Positions 54,991-64,000 are shown, numbered from the stretch's first letter. The stretch is DNA of 64,000 bases from Methylocapsa aurea (GCF_000746085.1 NZ_JQKO01000018.1:1-64000); one strand, 5' to 3'. Made by a program: numbers and translations. The notes: generated by a model from the sequence alone, not told the origin.

Positions 54991-56940
54991 ATGCTGTCCC
55001 GCTCCTGTCCGTTGGATGCGCGCTTGCGCGCGCTCGCTCCATCTATTTGTCTCCTCGCCTCCTTCATTCATGCGCCCTGCGCTTATGCCGACGATCCGAC
55101 GCCGCCCGTCGAGCTTCCAGAAGTTGTGGTTGGCGCGACTCGCCTGCCGACGCCCGAGTCCGAACTCGGCGGCAGCGTCACCGTCGTCACCAGCGCCGAA
55201 ATCGCCGCCAAACAGCAGCGCACATTGCCTGACGCGCTGCTCGAAGTCCCCGGCCTGAACGTGGTGCAAGCCGGCGGCCCCGGCGGCCTCGCCTCGGTCT
55301 TCATTCGCGGGACCAATGCCAACCAAACCAAAGTTTTCATCGATGGGATCGACGTCAGCGACCCAAGTTCGCCGAATGGCGCCTTCGACTACGCCCATGT
55401 CTTGACCTTCGACCTCGACCGCATCGAGGTCTTGCGCGGCCCGCAAAGCGGACTCTATGGCTCCGATGCGATCGGCGGCGTCATCAATATCCTGACCCAG
55501 AAAGGCGAAGGCCCTGGGCGCGCCACGGCGAACCTCGAAGGCGGTTCGTTCGGAACATTCAACCAGACCGCAAGACTCGCCGGCTCGACCGATTGGTTAA
55601 GCTATGCCTTCGGCTTCGGGCATTACCATGTCGGCGCGACGCCGGTGACCCCGCCGGACCTCGTCCCGCCTGGCCGCGGCCTCAATCCCGACGCTTATGA
55701 CAACCGCACCGCGTCCATGCGCCTCGGCGCGGCCTTCGGCGATCAATTCGACGTCGGACTCGCCAGCCGCTACATCGAGACAACCCTCTTTTCGACGAGC
55801 GACGATTTTATCGGGCCGGAGTCTCTCCAAAGCCGCAGCGACAACCGTCAGCTGTTTACCCGAGGCTTCGCCCATCTGACGCTCTTCGAGGGGCGTTTCG
55901 ATCAAACGCTCGGTCTCGCCTATACGAATTACGACCGGACCTATCTCGATCCGAACTATGCACCGCTCGCATCAAGTCTCTATGGCGGCGGCCGCATCAA
56001 GCTCGATTGGCAGGGCAATCTGCGGCTTCTTGACGGCGAGGTGCTGACGCTCGGCGCCGAGCGCGAGGAAGATCGCGTCAATAACGGCGGCGGCTTCACA
56101 GCGAGAAACGGCAATGCCGCCGGCTTCGCCCAGCTTCAATCCGATATTGGGGGACGGCTGTTCAACGCCTTGAGCCTGCGCTACGACGCCAACGACCAGT
56201 TCGGCGGCGCCGCGACCTTTCGGATCGCGCCCGCGCTCCTCATTTCAGAAACCGGAACCAAGCTCAAAGGCAGCCTTGGCACAGGATTCAAGGCGCCGAC
56301 GCTCGACGAACTCTACAATAATTATCCAGCATTTCGTTTCTACGGCAATCCAGATCTACAGCCCGAAAGCAGCATTGGCTTCGACTACGGGATCGAGCAG
56401 CAATTGCTGCCGGGCCGCATTTCGATCGGCGCCACCTATTTCGCCAACAACATCAAAAATCTCATCGATTTCAACGATACCTTCACGTCCTATGCCAACA
56501 TCGGCCGGGCGAGAACTTTCGGGCTCGAAAGCTACATGAGCCTTGTCCCTTGGGACGGCTTCACGCTGCGCGCCGACTATACCTACACGATCGCCAAGAA
56601 CGAGACCACTCAGATGGACCTATTGCGGCGGCCGCGCGACAAGGTGAGCCTTAGCGCCACGCTCCAGGCGACGCCGTCCCTGTTGCTGTCGGCGACGCTG
56701 ATCTATGTTGGCCCATGGCTGGACGTCAGTCGCGCGGGGACGCTCTCGAATCTTCCGGCGAATGGCTATGCGCTCGTCAATCTCGCCGGCGCTTACGACT
56801 TTGGCCACGGCATGTCGGGCTTTGCGCGCATCGACAATCTTTTTGACTGCCGCTACCAAAATCCGCTGGGCTTTCAACGGCCGGGGCTCGGCCTGTTTGG
56901 CGGCGTGAAGGTCGCTTTCGGACCGGACGGTTTGCTGTGA
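54991..56940 (+). CDS. btuB: TonB-dependent cobalamin receptor (BtuB-like)
   Basis: A 649-residue outer-membrane receptor. Signal peptide MLSRSCPLDARLRALAPSIC to CAYADDP. Plug domain: TonB-box-like ELPEVVVGATRLP, then QRTLPDALLEVPGLNVVQAG, SVFIRGTNANQTKVFIDGID and IEVLRGPQSGLYGSDAIGGV. The barrel ends with aromatic GGVKVAFGPDGLL. The riboswitch 115 bp upstream identifies B12 or a B12 precursor as the likely substrate. The frame opens earlier (54952), but the ATG at 54991 starts the signal. Its stop overlaps the next start. Confidence 0.94.
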   Translation: MLSRSCPLDARLRALAPSICLLASFIHAPCAYADDPTPPVELPEVVVGATRLPTPESELGGSVTVVTSAEIAAKQQRTLPDALLEVPGLNVVQAGGPGGLASVFIRGTNANQTKVFIDGIDVSDPSSPNGAFDYAHVLTFDLDRIEVLRGPQSGLYGSDAIGGVINILTQKGEGPGRATANLEGGSFGTFNQTARLAGSTDWLSYAFGFGHYHVGATPVTPPDLVPPGRGLNPDAYDNRTASMRLGAAFGDQFDVGLASRYIETTLFSTSDDFIGPESLQSRSDNRQLFTRGFAHLTLFEGRFDQTLGLAYTNYDRTYLDPNYAPLASSLYGGGRIKLDWQGNLRLLDGEVLTLGAEREEDRVNNGGGFTARNGNAAGFAQLQSDIGGRLFNALSLRYDANDQFGGAATFRIAPALLISETGTKLKGSLGTGFKAPTLDELYNNYPAFRFYGNPDLQPESSIGFDYGIEQQLLPGRISIGATYFANNIKNLIDFNDTFTSYANIGRARTFGLESYMSLVPWDGFTLRADYTYTIAKNETTQMDLLRRPRDKVSLSATLQATPSLLLSATLIYVGPWLDVSRAGTLSNLPANGYALVNLAGAYDFGHGMSGFARIDNLFDCRYQNPLGFQRPGLGLFGGVKVAFGPDGLL

Positions 56941-57536
56941 CGCGCAAAGTGGGATCCGAACCAGAACATCGGCCGCGCCGGGCGGTCGAGACCGACGGAG
57001 CGTCGGTCGATGTTTTTCCCTTGCCCGCGGACGAAGAGACGCTCGCCGCCCTGCTCCGCGATCTGTTCGAGAATTACTGGCGCGAAATCACGTTCGGACC
57101 GATCATTGAGGGGGCGGCCTACGAATTCAAGGCGCCATCGCCGCCAACCCATATTGGTCTCTTCGACGGCTATCTGACGATCGCTTTCGGCGCCTCACAT
57201 TTTCATATTTGCATCGGGGCGCATAAAGGCGCGCCGAGCCACCCCGCTCCGCCAGCGCTGGCGCGCCACCGCCGAACCTCGCGCGCTGAGCTTTACCGCC
57301 GCCTCGGCCGGTCTGGCGCCCCGGTCTCATGGGGCCTGCGCCTTTTCAATGGCGCAGGCGAGCAGCAGATCACAGTCCTTCTTCCCAATCCGTTCCTCGA
57401 TCAGGACAGCGACAAAATCCTGAAGGCGCCGGACTGGCGGCGTCTCGCCCTGTGGGACAGGCTCCGGGCGCGCTGGCTGGGGCTCGATGAACCTGATCCG
57501 CTCGACCGATCCGGCGATGGCTTCCGCCATGATTAG
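56937..57536 (+). CDS. Conserved protein of the cobalamin operon, function unknown
   Basis: A 199-residue soluble protein starting at a GTG that overlaps the btuB stop (GTGA), so translation is coupled. Recognisable blocks are LAALLRDLFENYWREITFGP, EGAAYEFKAPSPPTHIGLFD, FGASHFHICIGAHKG with clustered His/Cys that could bind a metal, ALARHRRTSRAELYRRLGR and LRLFNGAGEQQITVLLPNPF. I recall homologues near B12 genes in alphaproteobacteria but know no function. The FHICIGAHKG block suggests a cobalt or other metal site (inference). Confidence 0.8.
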   Translation: MTRKVGSEPEHRPRRAVETDGASVDVFPLPADEETLAALLRDLFENYWREITFGPIIEGAAYEFKAPSPPTHIGLFDGYLTIAFGASHFHICIGAHKGAPSHPAPPALARHRRTSRAELYRRLGRSGAPVSWGLRLFNGAGEQQITVLLPNPFLDQDSDKILKAPDWRRLALWDRLRARWLGLDEPDPLDRSGDGFRHD

Positions 57537-57573
57537 CTTTCCAACACGCCTCAACGTCACAAAGGAGAACCCC

Positions 57574-58143
57574 ATGCTTCCCTCCCCTGCGCTGCCCATC
57601 GGCTGGCGTCGCCCTCTCTGGATCGCCCTGCTGGTCGCCGCCAGCGTCGCATTTACGCTCGGCTTTGCCTGCGCGGCGCCGCTCGCGGCTTTCGCCGGCG
57701 TCGCGGCGCTGACCATGCCCCGCCAACAGGCTTTGCTTCTTGTCGGCTTGGTCTGGTTCGCCAACCAAGCCGTTGGATTTGGCGTGCTGCACTATCCCTG
57801 GACGGCGGACACTCTCGCCTGGGGCGCTGGACTTGGCGCCGTCGCGCTGCTTGCGACCCTGACCGCTGAATGGGGCGCGAAGCGCTCAAGCGGCCTTCAC
57901 CCAATCCTATCCTCGACCCTCGCGTTCCTTTTGGCATTTGCAATCTATGAAGGGCTCTTGTTTGCCGCCTCGCTGATTTCGCAGAGCGGCGTCGAAGACT
58001 ATGCTCCAGCGATTGTCGGGCGGATCTTCGCCATCAATGCCGCGGCTTTCATCGGGCTCCTCGCGGTCAATAGATTGGGCGCGTCAATCGGTCTCGTCAT
58101 TGAGCCAAGGCCGCAAATCGCCGCGGACGCGCAGCGCGGCTGA
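57574..58143 (+). CDS. Integral membrane protein of the cobalamin operon
   Basis: A 189-residue protein with about six hydrophobic segments (WIALLVAASVAFTLGFACAA, LLLVGLVWFANQAVGFGVLH, ... LLAFAIYEGLLFAASLISQS). Its start follows an AAAGGAGAA ribosome-binding site 37 bp after the preceding gene. No family is named with confidence; position after a B12 riboswitch, btuB and the unknown protein suggests a role in cobalt or cobalamin transport, perhaps replacing the BtuCD-type permease that is absent here. Confidence 0.75.
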   Translation: MLPSPALPIGWRRPLWIALLVAASVAFTLGFACAAPLAAFAGVAALTMPRQQALLLVGLVWFANQAVGFGVLHYPWTADTLAWGAGLGAVALLATLTAEWGAKRSSGLHPILSSTLAFLLAFAIYEGLLFAASLISQSGVEDYAPAIVGRIFAINAAAFIGLLAVNRLGASIGLVIEPRPQIAADAQRG

Positions 58144-58184
58144 GCCCTATTCCAAGGACTCGAAAAGTCGCTTGAAGGTCTGGT

Positions 58185-59558
58185 CTAATTTGCCTTCCCA
58201 TCGTCGCCCGCCGCGACGGCGGGAAGCACCAGGATCGCCTCCAATCCACCGAGCTTAGACCGGCCAAGGCGCAGTTCGCCCCTGTAAGCGCGAGCCAGAT
58301 CGCGCACGATGCCAAGGCCGAGGCCCGCGCCGCCGCGGCTTCGGTCGAGCGTCAGCGCGCCGTGAAGAATCTCCGAAGCAGCAGCGTTCGCCATGCCGGG
58401 TCCATCATCCTCGATGGCGATTTTGCAGCAGGCGTCTTCCTGCCCGGCCGAGATTCTCACCACCCGGCGCGCAAAGCGACATGCGTTATCGAGGAGATTG
58501 CCGAGCATTTCATCGAGATCCTCGACCTCCACCGCCACATCCATCGGCTTTACGCTTGTAGAGCCAAGATCGAGATCTCGCTCGCGATAAAGATTTTGCA
58601 TCGCCCGCAAGACTTCGGCGATGCGATTGCCGACCTCGCATCGAATTCCCGGCACGCCGACGGCGGCCGCCGCGCGGGTGCGAGACAGGGCGTGGTCGAC
58701 TTGCCGCCGGATCGCGATTGCCTGCAGCCGAACCGTTTCCGAGGCCTCGCCGGGCCCAAGCGCATCGGCGGCATTGGCCAATATCGCTAAGGGCGTTTTC
58801 AGCCCATGCGCCAGATTTCCGGCCTGAACGCGGCCGCGTTCGACAACCTCCCGGCTATGCGCCAGCAGCGCATTCAAATCGTTCACCAGCGGCGCGACTT
58901 CGGACGGGAAGGCGCCGCCGATGCGTCCGCTCTGCCCACGCCGCACCGCCATGACCTCGGTTCGAAGCTGCATCAGAGGACGGAAAACGATCCACACCTG
59001 GCCAGCGACCAGGGCCGAGAGCCCCAACCCCAACGCCATGAAAGTCCAAAGCAGGATATGCGAGAATGACTCGATCGACTTTTCCAAATCGCCGATGTCG
59101 GCGGCGACGGCGGCGCGGACAATTCCCGGATAGCCGGGCAAGCTCACGCGACGCTCGATCGCGACGAGCAGCTGATTGTCGGGGCCTTGAAGGCGGTGAC
59201 GATGGATTTCGCCATCGGCGGGCGCATCGACGGGCAAGGGAAGCGTGGCGTCCCACAAAGAGCGGGAGCGCAAGCGGCTGGCTTTCTCATCGTCGATTTG
59301 CCAATAGAAAGCGCTGTAGGGCTTTTGAAAGCGAGGGTCGCTGAGCGGCCCCGCCACCACCAAGGCGCCGGAAGAATCCTGACCAATCCGGGCGAGCAAC
59401 TGGTCAAGATGAGCCGCCAGCTCGGCGTCGAAGCGCCGCTCGACCTCGGCGCGAAACAGATGCACCAGCAACCTGTCCGAAACGCCAAAGGTCAGCGCGC
59501 AGATCAGCAGCGAACTCGACAGGATTCGCCAACGCAGCGACCGCAGCGGACCTTTCAC
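58185..59558 (-). CDS. Sensor histidine kinase of a metal-efflux operon
   Basis: A 457-residue membrane kinase. TM1 is near RILSSSLLICALTFGVSDRL; a periplasmic sensor follows, then TM2 (ILLWTFMALGLGLSALVAGQ) and HAMP. The phospho-acceptor His is in AGNLAHGLKTPLAILANAAD; the N box LGNLLDNACRFA and the G boxes DDGPGM and GAGLGLGIVRDLA form the ATP site. It resembles PhoQ/CusS-type kinases. GTG start at 59558 overlaps the regulator stop, so the pair is translationally coupled. Stimulus unknown; probably a metal, given the CzcA operon upstream. Confidence 0.92.
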   Translation of the reverse strand: MKGPLRSLRWRILSSSLLICALTFGVSDRLLVHLFRAEVERRFDAELAAHLDQLLARIGQDSSGALVVAGPLSDPRFQKPYSAFYWQIDDEKASRLRSRSLWDATLPLPVDAPADGEIHRHRLQGPDNQLLVAIERRVSLPGYPGIVRAAVAADIGDLEKSIESFSHILLWTFMALGLGLSALVAGQVWIVFRPLMQLRTEVMAVRRGQSGRIGGAFPSEVAPLVNDLNALLAHSREVVERGRVQAGNLAHGLKTPLAILANAADALGPGEASETVRLQAIAIRRQVDHALSRTRAAAAVGVPGIRCEVGNRIAEVLRAMQNLYRERDLDLGSTSVKPMDVAVEVEDLDEMLGNLLDNACRFARRVVRISAGQEDACCKIAIEDDGPGMANAAASEILHGALTLDRSRGGAGLGLGIVRDLARAYRGELRLGRSKLGGLEAILVLPAVAAGDDGKAN

Positions 59559-60214
59559 GGCGACGCCAGGCGATAGCCGAGCCCGCGCACGGTTTCGATC
59601 GCGTCGGCGCCGAGCTTGCGCCGGAGCCGCGCGATGAACACCTCTATCGTATTCGAGTCGCGATCGAAATCCTGGGCATAGAGCGCCTCGGTCAGTTCGG
59701 CCTGACTGACGATGTTTCCGGCGCGACGCATCAGGCAGGCCAGCGTCTTGAACTCTTGCGCGGTCAGCCGGATGGGTTGCCCGTCGCGCCGGGCTTCCGC
59801 CGCCGCGGGATCGAGTTCGAGGCCGCCGTGGCGCAGAATAGGACTCGCCTGACCGTGCGAGCGGCGGATCAAGGCGCGCAGGCGCGCCGCGACCTCCGCG
59901 ATCACGAAGGGCTTCACAAGATAATCATCCGCGCCGGCATTGAGTCCGGTGACCTTTGCATGCCAATCCCCTCGCGCGGTCAGGATCAGCACCGGGGTCT
60001 TTTGATCGGCGCGCCGCCACTGCTTCAGGATGTCGAGGCCATCCCGATCAGGAAGACCGAGATCGAGTACGATCGCGTCGTAACATTCCTGCATTCCGAG
60101 ATAGGAGCCGTCCTCGCCGGTCAAGGCCGCGTCCACGGTGAAGCGCTCGCGCTCCAACCCCTCTTTGAGCTGAGCCGACAAGATGCGATCGTCCTCGATG
60201 ATCAACACGCGCAT
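59555..60214 (-). CDS. OmpR-family response regulator
   Basis: A 219-residue two-domain regulator. Receiver: LIIEDDRILSAQLKEGLERE, phospho-acceptor Asp in YDAIVLDLGLPDRDG, and Lys in VKPFVIAEVAARLRALIRRS. The C-terminal winged helix has GQPIRLTAQEFKTLACLMRR and RDSNTIEVFIARLRRKLGAD. Partner of the kinase at 58185-59558. It sits after the PepSY gene on the same strand and is expected to control this metal-efflux operon. Confidence 0.95.
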   Translation of the reverse strand: MRVLIIEDDRILSAQLKEGLERERFTVDAALTGEDGSYLGMQECYDAIVLDLGLPDRDGLDILKQWRRADQKTPVLILTARGDWHAKVTGLNAGADDYLVKPFVIAEVAARLRALIRRSHGQASPILRHGGLELDPAAAEARRDGQPIRLTAQEFKTLACLMRRAGNIVSQAELTEALYAQDFDRDSNTIEVFIARLRRKLGADAIETVRGLGYRLASP

Positions 60215-60233
60215 CCGTCATTCTCGTTCCAAG

Positions 60234-60644
60234 TCACTCACGTTCCAAGTCATTTTCGTCCAGCGGGGACTCGACCGGATGGTCCGATAGCTTTCCATCC
60301 GGCAGGGCCTCTCCCGTCCCCGCGTCGAGACGCCTCACGCGCACCGTTCCGTCGGCCGCGATCACCCGAAGCTCGTACACATAGCGGCCCCCATCGCGAT
60401 CGAGATCGGCGCGGAGCAATCGGTCCCCCCGCATCTGGGAGCGCGCCATGATTTCATGAAGGGGCAGAATCTGGCGCGCCTGCAGCGCTGACAAGGCGCG
60501 ATCCTGCACTTCGACCGCAAATACGCCGTGCGCGCCGCTCAACGCCGCGACCGCGACAAAAAGGGTCCGTAGGAAGGCCTCACGCGCCGGCCATCGGACG
60601 ACAGACCGCTTCGTTGGGAATAGCGCCGTCCTTATCAGCGACAT
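60234..60644 (-). CDS. PepSY-domain exported protein
   Basis: A 136-residue protein with a signal or N-terminal membrane segment (FLRTLFVAVAALSGAHGVFA). The mature part is one PepSY domain: LSALQARQILPLHEIMARSQ, then GDRLLRADLDRDGGRYVYEL and VRVRRLDAGTGEAL. Such genes are often paired with two-component systems of the same strand, probably as a periplasmic modulator of the sensor (inference). ATG at 60644, just after a GTG at 60647. It is 17 bp after czcA. Confidence 0.85.
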   Translation of the reverse strand: MSLIRTALFPTKRSVVRWPAREAFLRTLFVAVAALSGAHGVFAVEVQDRALSALQARQILPLHEIMARSQMRGDRLLRADLDRDGGRYVYELRVIAADGTVRVRRLDAGTGEALPDGKLSDHPVESPLDENDLERE

Positions 60645-60660
60645 CACTGCAACGCCTCCA

Positions 60661-63600
60661 TTATCCGGCCTTTTTCAAGCGCACGTAGTTGGTCTTTTTC
60701 TCCTGCGGCCCGACCTTTGGCGCAGCTTCGGCGCGAAGAGACGGTCCAGGTCCGGCAAACCGGGCGTAGAGCGCCGGCAGCACCACGAGAGTCAGCAAGG
60801 TTGCGGTGATCAGGCCGCCGATGACGACAGTGGCGAGCGGCTTTTGCACTTCGGCGCCAGTGCCGGTCGCGATCGCCATCGGCACGAAGCCGAGCGAGGC
60901 GACGAGCGCCGTCATAGCGACCGGCCGCAGGCGTGTGAGGGCGCCTTCGTAAATCGCCTCGCGCGTCGGGCGGCCCTCGGCGATCAACTGCTTGATGAAG
61001 CTCAGCATGACGAGGCCATTCAGCACCGCCACGCCCGAAAGCGCGATGAAGCCAACCGCCGCCGACACCGAAAACGGTATGTCGCGAAGCCACAAGGCCA
61101 CAACGCCGCCGGTCAGCGCCAACGGCACAACGCTGAACACCAGGGCGGCGTCGCGGACGGAGCCCAGCGCGTTGAACAAGAGGAGCAGAATCAGCGCGAA
61201 ACAGGCGGGCACGACAATCATCAGCCGCTGCCGCGCGGCGGCGAGATTTTCGAATTGCCCGCCCCATTGCAGATAATAACCGGCCGGCGTCTCCACGCGC
61301 TTTGCGATCTTCGCTTGCGCTTCGTTCACGAGAGAGCCGATATCCCTGCCGCGCACATTGGCGGTGACGACGACGCGGCGCTTGCCATTCTCGCGGCTGA
61401 TCTGATTCGGCCCCTCGGCGAACTCAAAGCTTGCGATCTGGCGCAAAGGAATGGTCTGGGCGCCGACGCCTTGGCCGGCGCTCGGCAGCGAAATGGGCAG
61501 ATCCTTCAAGGCCTCGATATCGGAGCGCAACTCGTCGGGCAAACGCACGATGATCTGAAAGCGGCGGTCGCCCTCGAAGACGAGACCGGCGACGCGTCCG
61601 CCGACCGCCGCGCCGATCACGTCCTGCACGGCGGCCAGACTGAGTCCTCGGCGCGCGATCTCGGCCTTGTTGATCTTGATCTCCAAGACAGGCAGCCCCA
61701 CCGTCTCCTCTACCTTGACGTCGGTCGCGCCCTCCAATCCGCGCAGAAAATCGGCGATCTGGTTGGCAATGTGCAGCATCGGCTCGAATTCTTCGCCGAA
61801 GACCTTGACCGCGAGGTCTTCGCGCACGCCTGCGATGAGTTCATTGAAGCGCATCTGGATTGGTTGGGAGAAGCCGATGACATGGCCGACGAGCATCGCG
61901 GCTTTCGCCTCGATCTGCTTGATCAGTTCCGCTTTCGTGAGATGCGGATCCGGCCATTGATCCTGGGGTTTGAGAATGACGTAACTGTCCGTCGCGTTGG
62001 GCGGCATGGGATCGGCGGCGATGTCCGGCGTGCCGGTCCGCGCGAACACAAAGGCGACCTGGGGAAATTGGGCGAGGAGATTTTCGATATCGAATTGCAT
62101 CTCCTGCGATTGCGAGAGCGCCGTGCTCGGGATGCGCCGCGCCTCGATGACAATGTTCTTTTCGTCCAGCGTTGGCGTGAACTCCTGGCCCAAGCGCGTG
62201 AACAGGACGAGGCCCCCGGCAAACAGCAAGATGGCGCCGAGGATCACCGGAATGGGAAAGCGTATGGCCATCCTCAGCACCGGCCTGTAGACGCTCTTGA
62301 GCGCGCGCATGAACAGGTTTTCGCCTTCCTCGATCCGGCCGGTGATCAGAATCGCGATCATCGCGGGAACGAAGGTGAGCGACAGCACGAAGGCGGCGGC
62401 GAGGGCGATGATCACGGTGATCGCCATCGGCTCGAAGGTCTTGCCTTCGACGCCGCTAAACGTGAGGAGCGGCGCATAGACGAGAATGATGATCGCCTGC
62501 CCGTAGACGCTTGGGCGGATCATCTCCCTCGCCGCGTCCTGAACGGTCGCGAGACGTTCGTCGAGCTGCAACATTCTCCCCAGCTCATGCTGGCGCAAGG
62601 CGAGGCGCCGCAGGCTGTTCTCGGCGATAATGACGGCGCCATCGACAATGAGGCCGAAGTCGAGCGCGCCGAGGCTCATCAGATTCGCGCTGATCTTGCT
62701 CTCGAGCATCCCCGTCGCGGTGAGCAGCATGCTGACCGGAATCACCAGCGCAGTGATGACAGCCGCGCGGAAATTGCCGAGGAGCAGGAAGAGCACCAGG
62801 ATGACGAGGAACGCCCCTTCGGCGAGGTTCTTCGCCACGGTCGTCACGGTGGCGTTGACGAGCTCCATGCGGTTGAGGACCACCTTTGCGCGAATGCTCG
62901 GCGGCAGGGACCGGCTGATCTCCTTGAGCTTGGCGTCGGCCGCCGCCGCCACCGTTCGGCTATTGCCGCCAAGCAGCATGAGCGCGGTGCCAAGCACGAT
63001 TTCCTTCCCATTCATGCTCGCGCTGCCGGTTCTGAGCTCCTTCCCGATGCTGACATTGGCCACGTCCTTGACCCGCAACGGCACCCCGCCGCGCGTCGCG
63101 ACGATGATCTCGCCGATCTCGGAGATGTTCTCGATCCGCCCGCCCGAGCGCACGACAATGCCTTCCCCATTGCGCTCGATGTAGTTGGCGCCCCGGCTGA
63201 CATTGTTGGCCTCGATCGCGCTGACAATGTCGTCGAAGGAAAGGCCGTAGCCGATCAGCTTCGCCGGATCAGGCTGAACCTGGTATTGCTTCACATAGCC
63301 GCCGACAGCGTCGGCGCCGGCGAGGCCCTGCACGCCCTTCATCTGCGGGCGAATGATCCAATCCTGAACGGTGCGCAGATAGACCACGCGCTGGAACTCG
63401 TCCGTCAGGCGCTGGCCTTCGGGAGTCAAATAAGCGCCATCGCTCTGCCAGCCGGGCTTTCCGTCCTGCACAGGGACGCCCTCGCCAGGGGGGGCGTATT
63501 CGACCGCCCACCAGAAAATCTCGCCAAGGCCGGTCGAAATCGGTCCGAGCTTCACCTCAACGCCGGGAGGGAGCGTTTGCTTGACCTCGATCAGGCGCTC

Positions 63601-63933
63601 ATTGACCTGCTGACGGGCGAAATAGATATCCGTCTTGTCGCTGAATACGGCGGTGACTTGGGCGAAGCCATTGCGCGAGAACGAGCGCGTATATTCGAGG
63701 CCAGGCGTTCCCGCGAGCGCGGTTTCGATCGGGAAGGTGACTTGCTTTTCGATTTCAATGGGCGAGAGCGCCGGAGCGACGCCATTGATCTGGACCTGGT
63801 TGTTGGTGATGTCCGGAACGGCGTCGATCGGCAGTTGAAACAACGACCAGACGCCCAGCCCCGCGGCGGCGATCGTCATCAGAACCACGGCCCAGCGGCG
63901 CTGCACCGAAAAGGCGAGAACGCCTTCGATCAT
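60661..63933 (-). CDS. Heavy-metal efflux RND permease (CzcA/CusA family)
   Basis: A 1090-residue HME-type proton/metal antiporter. Start MIEGVLAFSVQRRWAVVLMT; then LPIDAVPDITNNQVQINGVA, the family signature. TM4 has LGALDFGLIVDGAVIIAENS with the relay Asp and Glu as in CzcA. The later half has AVGFIALSGVAVLNGLVMLS. No CusA-type triple methionine pocket could be singled out, so Co/Zn/Cd/Ni rather than Cu/Ag specificity is possible but unproven. Upstream on the same strand is the adaptor whose end is at 63958. Confidence 0.93.
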   Translation of the reverse strand: MIEGVLAFSVQRRWAVVLMTIAAAGLGVWSLFQLPIDAVPDITNNQVQINGVAPALSPIEIEKQVTFPIETALAGTPGLEYTRSFSRNGFAQVTAVFSDKTDIYFARQQVNERLIEVKQTLPPGVEVKLGPISTGLGEIFWWAVEYAPPGEGVPVQDGKPGWQSDGAYLTPEGQRLTDEFQRVVYLRTVQDWIIRPQMKGVQGLAGADAVGGYVKQYQVQPDPAKLIGYGLSFDDIVSAIEANNVSRGANYIERNGEGIVVRSGGRIENISEIGEIIVATRGGVPLRVKDVANVSIGKELRTGSASMNGKEIVLGTALMLLGGNSRTVAAAADAKLKEISRSLPPSIRAKVVLNRMELVNATVTTVAKNLAEGAFLVILVLFLLLGNFRAAVITALVIPVSMLLTATGMLESKISANLMSLGALDFGLIVDGAVIIAENSLRRLALRQHELGRMLQLDERLATVQDAAREMIRPSVYGQAIIILVYAPLLTFSGVEGKTFEPMAITVIIALAAAFVLSLTFVPAMIAILITGRIEEGENLFMRALKSVYRPVLRMAIRFPIPVILGAILLFAGGLVLFTRLGQEFTPTLDEKNIVIEARRIPSTALSQSQEMQFDIENLLAQFPQVAFVFARTGTPDIAADPMPPNATDSYVILKPQDQWPDPHLTKAELIKQIEAKAAMLVGHVIGFSQPIQMRFNELIAGVREDLAVKVFGEEFEPMLHIANQIADFLRGLEGATDVKVEETVGLPVLEIKINKAEIARRGLSLAAVQDVIGAAVGGRVAGLVFEGDRRFQIIVRLPDELRSDIEALKDLPISLPSAGQGVGAQTIPLRQIASFEFAEGPNQISRENGKRRVVVTANVRGRDIGSLVNEAQAKIAKRVETPAGYYLQWGGQFENLAAARQRLMIVVPACFALILLLLFNALGSVRDAALVFSVVPLALTGGVVALWLRDIPFSVSAAVGFIALSGVAVLNGLVMLSFIKQLIAEGRPTREAIYEGALTRLRPVAMTALVASLGFVPMAIATGTGAEVQKPLATVVIGGLITATLLTLVVLPALYARFAGPGPSLRAEAAPKVGPQEKKTNYVRLKKAG

Positions 63934-63957
63934 GATCGCCTCATTCTCAATTTCCGC

Positions 63958-64000
63958 TCAATCCTCGGCCAGAGTCTTGCCAAGCTCCGCCTTGAGCTTA
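63958..64000 (-). CDS. Metal-efflux periplasmic adaptor (CzcB type), C-terminal end
   Basis: The last 14 codons of a minus-strand gene, reading KLKAELGKTLAED then TGA. The LKAELGK ending is characteristic of CzcB-family adaptors, and its position 24 bp before czcA fits a czcBA operon. The remainder lies beyond the window edge. Confidence 0.75.
   Translation of the reverse strand, partial: KLKAELGKTLAED

Noticed and set aside
1-64000. tRNA or rRNA genes
   Set aside because: No cloverleaf-like segment with a TTCGA arm and acceptor pairing, and no rRNA-like sequence, was noticed; a tRNA scan would be decisive.

Overview
The window is high-GC alphaproteobacterial chromosome. It most likely comes from a methylotroph or type II methanotroph of the Methylocystaceae/Beijerinckiaceae (Hyphomicrobiales). 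Three things point there: a lanthanide-type methanol dehydrogenase cluster xoxF-xoxG-xoxJ (29565-32851, minus strand); a Tat-exported copper-storage protein with exactly 13 cysteines in its mature part, as in Methylosinus Csp1 (24840-25274); and housekeeping genes in typical Hyphomicrobiales order (ubiG, lysC, ptsP, prfA). The species is an inference; nothing in the window names it.

Layout. 1-3257: the left end of an IS21-type element next to a phage remnant (large terminase, portal). 3258-4339: gene-free, with three copies of a repeat spaced about 320 bp apart. 4340-17126: TPR/glycosyltransferase protein, ubiG, lysC, ptsP, prfA, a transglutaminase-like protein, an alpha/beta-hydrolase lipoprotein, a YbjQ protein and purH. 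17297-19972: a CopA-type copper ATPase with an odd in-frame insertion. 20472-24328: a PHA-granule protein, then a molybdenum group (Mop molbindin, ModD, a ModC remnant reduced to its TOBE end, a ModE-like regulator, a YqeB/EF2563-type protein and a Mo-box-like palindrome). 24840-27423: Csp1 and an S9 peptidase. 27634-34039: small unknown genes, a pterin dehydratase and the xox cluster. 34055-37112: an insertion-sequence graveyard (IS110, IS701-like and IS5 pseudogenes). 37285-38386: a GST and a truncated IS481 transposase that runs straight into the distal end of a CRISPR array.

38387-48268 is a complete type I-C CRISPR-Cas locus. It has 20 repeats and 19 spacers, a leader, and cas2-cas1-cas4-cas7-cas8c-cas5-cas3 in map order, transcribed on the minus strand from cas3 toward cas2. 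It is followed by a secreted PLD-type protein and a small membrane protein. 50131-54613 is an AcrAB-like RND efflux pair. 54700-58143 is a cobalamin-riboswitch operon: BtuB-like TonB receptor, an unknown soluble protein and an unknown membrane protein. 58185-64000 is a metal-efflux operon on the minus strand: CzcB end, CzcA/CusA, PepSY protein, response regulator, histidine kinase.

The theme is metal economy around one-carbon metabolism: lanthanide/PQQ methanol oxidation, copper storage and export, molybdate handling, B12 uptake and heavy-metal efflux. Several families of dispersed palindromic repeats sit between genes. I saw no tRNA or rRNA genes. The CRISPR locus is a well-known type. The less explained items are the 320-bp-period repeats, the small ORF inside the cas operon, the stand-alone ModC TOBE fragment, the CopA insertion, and the two unknown proteins of the B12 operon.
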